Translations under genes and position numbers: made by a program
Part shown: positions 47,401 to 53,400 of the stretch, piece after piece
Position numbering within the stretch: position 1 is the stretch's first letter
Layout: every line of letters begins with the position of its first letter
The notes under the pieces: model-generated
Told to the model about the DNA's origin: nothing
Seen by the model: only the letters and a program-made list of their open reading frames with translations
Database searches by the model: none
Source of the DNA: Psococerastis gibbosa
Taxonomy: Eukaryota > Arthropoda > Insecta > Psocodea > Psocidae
Direction: 5' to 3'
Assembly (NCBI GenBank): GCA_963971405.1
Contig: OZ020487.1
Span: 39,777,039 to 39,841,038 of the forward strand
DNA length: 64,000 nucleotides

Positions 47401-50400
47401 CACGCCCCTTTAGTCATAAAAAAACCGTTTAAAAACCAAAAACAACTTTCTTATTTTACGATTCATTTCTACATTTTTCAATATTATCTTTTTCTTTTTC
47501 GTCAAGTGCTATTTTTCAAACCATATATTGAGAACCAAAAACTGGCGCAACGTTTGCACTCTTATTTAAACATTCTTAATTATTTAATTTTTTACATCGT
47601 TAGTTTATGGCTTATGGTAATTATATTGTAGGTAGAGCGTGATATTTTAGAGGCGATTTTTGGCTTTTAGGGGGCGTACAAAATCAGGTACAGGCTAGCT
47701 GCTGGCGATTGCCTCATCGATGATGCAAATCAGATGGACAAGTAGGAAGAAAAAATGAAATGCCATTTTTTATCGAAGATTTTCGATGATTATGGCAAAT
47801 GTGGTCCGGATGATTATACTAGGGAATTATTGTATGGCAGTGGTTTCCCGTTGCCTTCGGTATCCTTAGGTGCCCATTCCATTGACCGGCTAGGGCTATT
47901 TCCAACAACGGTGACGTGGTAGCAGACATTCAAGACTTAGGTGGCGTTTCCACCGACCTCGCATTGCAGAATTGACGGAAATGTTTATTTTCCTCTATGC
48001 AATAGTTAAAATTGATCAATGAGCATACAGTAAAATCACAAAAAAAAAACTAAAATTAAAAAATGGCGTCATGGGATATGTTAAGTACAAACATTTTAAT
48101 AGATTTCTATAAACAGAAAAATTCAAATTTCCGTCAATGTCATTTGCATTCTGCAATGCGAGATCGGTGGAGACGCCACCTAAGTCTTGAATGTCTGCTA
48201 CCACGTCACCGTTGTTGGAAATAGCCCTAGCCGGTCAATGGAATGGGCGCCATATCCCGTTGACTCTTCATTGAGTTCCTCCGCCTTCGGGACCAGTTTT
48301 CCCAAACCCTGGACAAAAGAGTGCCCTGCACAGAAAAGACTGTGTTTTCGCTTTTCCCGGCGCAAACTTGGTCCCTTATCTGTTCAGTCGCCATTACGCG
48401 TTGCATCTTCATCACGAGGAGGTCCAAATAAGGCGCCCATTCCACCAACGGTGACGTGGTAGCAGACATTCAAGACTTAGGTGGCGTTTCCACCGACCTC
48501 GCATTGCAGAATGCAAATGACATTGACGGAAATTTGAATTTTTCTTTTTATAGAAATCTATTAAAATGTTTGTACTTAACATATCCCATGACGCCATTTT
48601 TTAATTTTAGTTTGTTTGTTTGTGATTTTACTGTATGATCATTGATCAATTTTAAATATGGCATAGAGGAAAATAAACATTTCCGCCAATTCTGCAATGC
48701 GAGGTCGGTTGAAACCCCGCCTAAGTCTTGAATGTCTGCTACCACGTCACCGTTTTAGTAAATAGCCCTAGCCGGTCAGTGGAATGGGCGCCTTAGGGAT
48801 TTTCGCACGTCTTCGCCTCTGAGACCATAATGCATTACTCAGAAGCTCAGCTACTTAGGAGAGCGTTGTGGATTGTATTATTATTAGCTGTATTTTTATA
48901 GCTGAAGGGAGGTCGTACCTACATATGTGCCCCTAAAGTCGTACAAAGAACCGGTCCGAGTTTACTCGAACATGCTTTCCAATTTATCAATTAGTAGATA
49001 GAGAAAATGAGTAATTTCATGGTAAATAATTTGCCTATGGTTAAATTTTGGATATTTCGGGTGGAAGAGGGGGGGGGGGGTGGTATCCACCTGACGTCAC
49101 TGGATGTGAGGTAAATTCTAGATAGGTCAGACCAACACATTACCACACAGTAATAATGGCAGGGCACGCAATGCATTTGACCGTAATTTTTTTTTTATTT
49201 AAAAAAAGGGGTTTGCACAAAACCAAATAGTTTTTTGAAGGTAGAAATCATCGATAAAATTGATAGATAGTCATTTTTAATTAAATTTTAGTTTTTTGAG
49301 AATAAAACTACACCCCCCACCCCCCAAATTGAGTTAGCCCATAATAAAAAAATTGGTCCCAAGATATGTTTTTTATTAACCTACCTGATAAATTTCATCG
49401 AAATCGACTGAGGAGTTTGCTAGGAAATCGAGGAACAGACAGAACGACGGACAGAGTGACAGACAGAGCGACAGACAGACAGAGCGACAGACAGACAGAG
49501 CGACAGACAGACATTTCGTAACAACCACTTTTTTGGGTTCCTGGGACCTCAAAACGTGTAAATCCGTTGAAATCTCGGAATCGAAAATTTCGACCATCAC
49601 AAAGCTTTCCTTATACTACGTATAAATTAGAAATCAACATACCGACACTAAAGCGGCGCGCTGTGAAGAGGCCACTCGACGTGGTCTTTCTGACATGAGG
49701 AAAATTGTAAATTAAGGGGAGAGTATTTGTTGAACACGACAAACGGTAGCAGACTGCTTTCAAGATGGCAATGGTATACAAGATGAAACTTGAGTTTTGT
49801 CAAGTAAGTAGGCCCATAGCAAATAGTCACAAAAACCAATGAAGAAGTCACCAAATACTGATTTACTGGGAAGAATCTCAAGTTTTTGTTGTTACACGAA
49901 CTGTCCAAAGACTTATGAAATTATATAGTACAAATGATTGACGCCTGAATACATTTTTCTTTCCTTATTCCATTTGCCATTTTTCCGTCAATAATTGATA
50001 TAATTTTTTGTTTTCCTCTGTGTAACTGTCCATTCTAACATCCGCATGCTAAAATTGTTCAATGATCATAGAGTAAAAGCAGTCTTTGAAAACACTAGTA
50101 AACTATCATTTAAAATATATTGTTGTGTTTTGACCCTCGTACAACCGGTTCACAGTTTCGTTCCTACAGGACTACGCCAAAACCCGATTTTCCCCACTAT
50201 ATATATTAAAGCTGGTAAATTGGCTAATATTCCATACGATTATCGACTCGATTATTCAGCAGTTTAACTAGCCTTAACCAGCCTTGAAAAGCCTTTAGCT
50301 GATGACACGCTGGTTAGCTTAGTTTTCTGTGTTAACTTAATTCAACTTAAAAAACAAGAAACCACTTACCAAACCATCACCACCGCACCTATCAAAAGCC

Positions 50401-53400
50401 CCCACCTAACGGCGCAAATATCAGCATCAAGGATCCCTTACAAAAAATAAATTGGAAAGCAAAAACTCAACTTAATAGCACACTTAAATATAGGAATTTA
50501 GCCATTAACCAACAACACTGTGAACTTGGACGGATACGGGGGGGGGGGGCAGAGGGATAGCCCCCCAAAGTTGGTAAATCTATTCTAAATTAATTTATTA
50601 CGCTCCGATTTAATCGATTCTACATTTTTTTCCTGGATCTGTCCCTGACTGTGAATAGGTACTCTTCTCATGGACTATTAAGGATTTAAGGATAAAATTA
50701 TCAGTCTACAAGGAAAAGGTTGTTCTTTCCAGAAGTAGGCTATTTGTAAGCATAACCTATACAATATAGGCAGAATGGTGTTGGGTGAAACGAAAATAAT
50801 CATCTTGGGAGAAGCAAAGCACAAGTATTGGAAATGTCGTGAGTTGACTGGGGAAATTCTCAAGTTTTGAAAAGGAAATAAGGGACTGTTGGATCTTTAT
50901 TTCTTATTCGAGTCGAATTCAATGGTGCAGTTATGATGGTACAAGCTGTGGAGTTACTTGAATCAACTTTCGTTTCCTCAATACAATAAGGGTATTCACA
51001 ACGTTGGTGTTAAATTATTTATGGCCTTTGATGGCATATAGTGGCAGCTTTTTCGTATGCTTGTTTTGTGCGAGTCTCTACACAACATGCGATCGGAAAC
51101 CCGTCGTTAGGTACTCAACACAAGTAAATTACCTACAGAAGCGACTGAAGAGGTTATTCGGATACATTCATTGAATTGTTTGTATGCGAATAATCTTTAA
51201 AAAAAATAATAATAATAATAATAATTAACCCTTTCAGTCCTGACGGGACACCAGAGGAACACAACTTTGGACAGCCCTAACTCTGAAAACAAATGCGCGC
51301 CAGACATGGCAGTCGCGCCAGCGCCATTTAAGAACATTTGTTCCACCAGAGGAACATGCCGTATCTTCAAAGTTGAGCAATCAAAACGAAAAAACAAACA
51401 AATTATCTATAAGAAACATAAAATTAGAGTAAATTAAGCAAAAAAATTTTTTTTTGGACATCTATATCATAATTCAGGACTGAAGGGGTTAAACAATGAT
51501 AACCCTAGCTAAATGTGTTATGTTAAGTAAATACTCGTGGGAACGGATAGGTAACTAAGCTAACCAGCGTGTTAGCTAAACGCACTCAGGGTTGGTTAAA
51601 GCGATTCAAACTGTTAAAAAGCGGCTCCGCGATCGTTAATCGAATGGAATCTCGCCACCGCTATATTTTTTCTTTCCTATTTATATGTAGGCCTAGTACC
51701 AGGAAAGCTTTGTGATGGCCGGCATTTTCGATTTCAGGATTTTAGTGGATTTACACGTTTTGAGGTCCCAGGAACCCAAAAAAGTTGTTTTTTACCACAG
51801 CTATCACGGCACATCATCGCTGATTCTACTGCTTCATCAAGTAACACCGGCCGTAACAGTATTTGTAATTATATCCTGTCTCTATTGATTTTAAGTGATA
51901 GCGGCCGATAGGTACCTAGGTTTCAACCTCGGTGCTGCCACAATATTGTGGAAGTACATACTGTACCAAGAAGGTTGATATCAGTATAAAATAAAGTCCA
52001 AAATGGTTTTCTATAATTGCAATAAGCTTTCTTAGCCACGGTAACTCGTAACCTTTCAGTTAACATGCTTAATTTGCATTGTTATTATTGTTATGTTATT
52101 GTATACTCTGCATAGCCTACCCTACATTGCTTAAATAGTGTGAACATGTATCATATTAAAAACTTGGCCAGGCGCGTTGCATTTTTTGTTTTTTAAATTA
52201 GAGGTTAATCGTATACAAACAATTTAATGAATGTATCCGATTGACCTCTTCAGTCGCCTCTGAAGGTTAGTACCCGTGTTTTACGACACGTCTCCGATCG
52301 CATGCCGTATAAAGACTCGCACTAGTGCCATTGAAGTCGATTTAATATATAACTTTACATGCTGCCTGAAAGTTTTCATTCTGATCTGTTGCAGTACCTA
52401 CTACAAGTTTCAATTACCGCAATAAAAAATTTTATTAGACAGAAGCAGGTCGCAGGTGGAACTGAAAGTTTGAAATATCGTAAGGCGGCAACCATTAGGA
52501 AAAGTCATTTGTTTTTGGATTGTCGTAATCTAAAAACGGTCGAGTACAGATTCCTCGATAAATTGCTTCTCCTTTAGAATAAATGGGGCGGATAAAAAGG
52601 CAAGCAGTTATTGCCAACACCCGCCATTTCTTTTTAGGACACCCGATATCGAGTGACCTGTTATCTCAACTCTCAAAAATATACAGCCAACCATTAAGAG
52701 TAAAATCTATGGACAATGTCTCTTTCGAACATTTTTAATTATATGCTACAATATTTGGTGAAAAAAAGTGGAAGGAGAAAATAAATATTTTGACAGTGAT
52801 TTCCTAATATTACGTAGGCCTATTATAAACCCCAAAGGCAGAATAGTTCGCATGCCTCAAAAATTTACAACTCCTGTTTAAAAAAAAATTAATAACCATC
52901 TTAATAGATAATACTAAAAAGAATACTTGCTATCAATCGATAGAGGCCATGGTAAACTACTCGTACGTCTAGCAACATAAACTTCAAACAAAATACACAT
53001 GAACAATTCAGAATTTATATTTGTTTCATCAACTTGCGAGGCGTAATAGTTCGCACAGTCAAAGTCGATTGTCTATAACTACCGCTCGTTCCGTAAGATA
53101 CTTCTCCTTTGCTTTTTTTATTACAGCGGCAATTATTTTGGGCATTGAAGAAACAAAATACTGCACATCACTTGTGCAATACCCCTCCACACAAGCATCT
53201 TGGAGGGCTTTCATCAGTTCTTCCTTTGTCTTCGGGCTCTTTTTGGCTATTGCCTTCTTGATGATGAGCAAAAGGTTTTCAATTGGTGACAAATCTGGAC
53301 TATTAGCTACCCATGACAAAACCGAAACGTTTTTTTCACCAAAACACTGTTTAGCAGCATTTGTAGAGTGACAAGTGGCTCCGTCTTGCTGAAATACAAA

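Noticed and set aside
48016-48745. Several 60-90 codon frames reading DVVADIQDLGGVSTDLALQ-like peptides
   Set aside because: They recur because they are translations of Harbinger-like MITE arms on both strands, not genes; the same peptide appears at 27156 and 36790.
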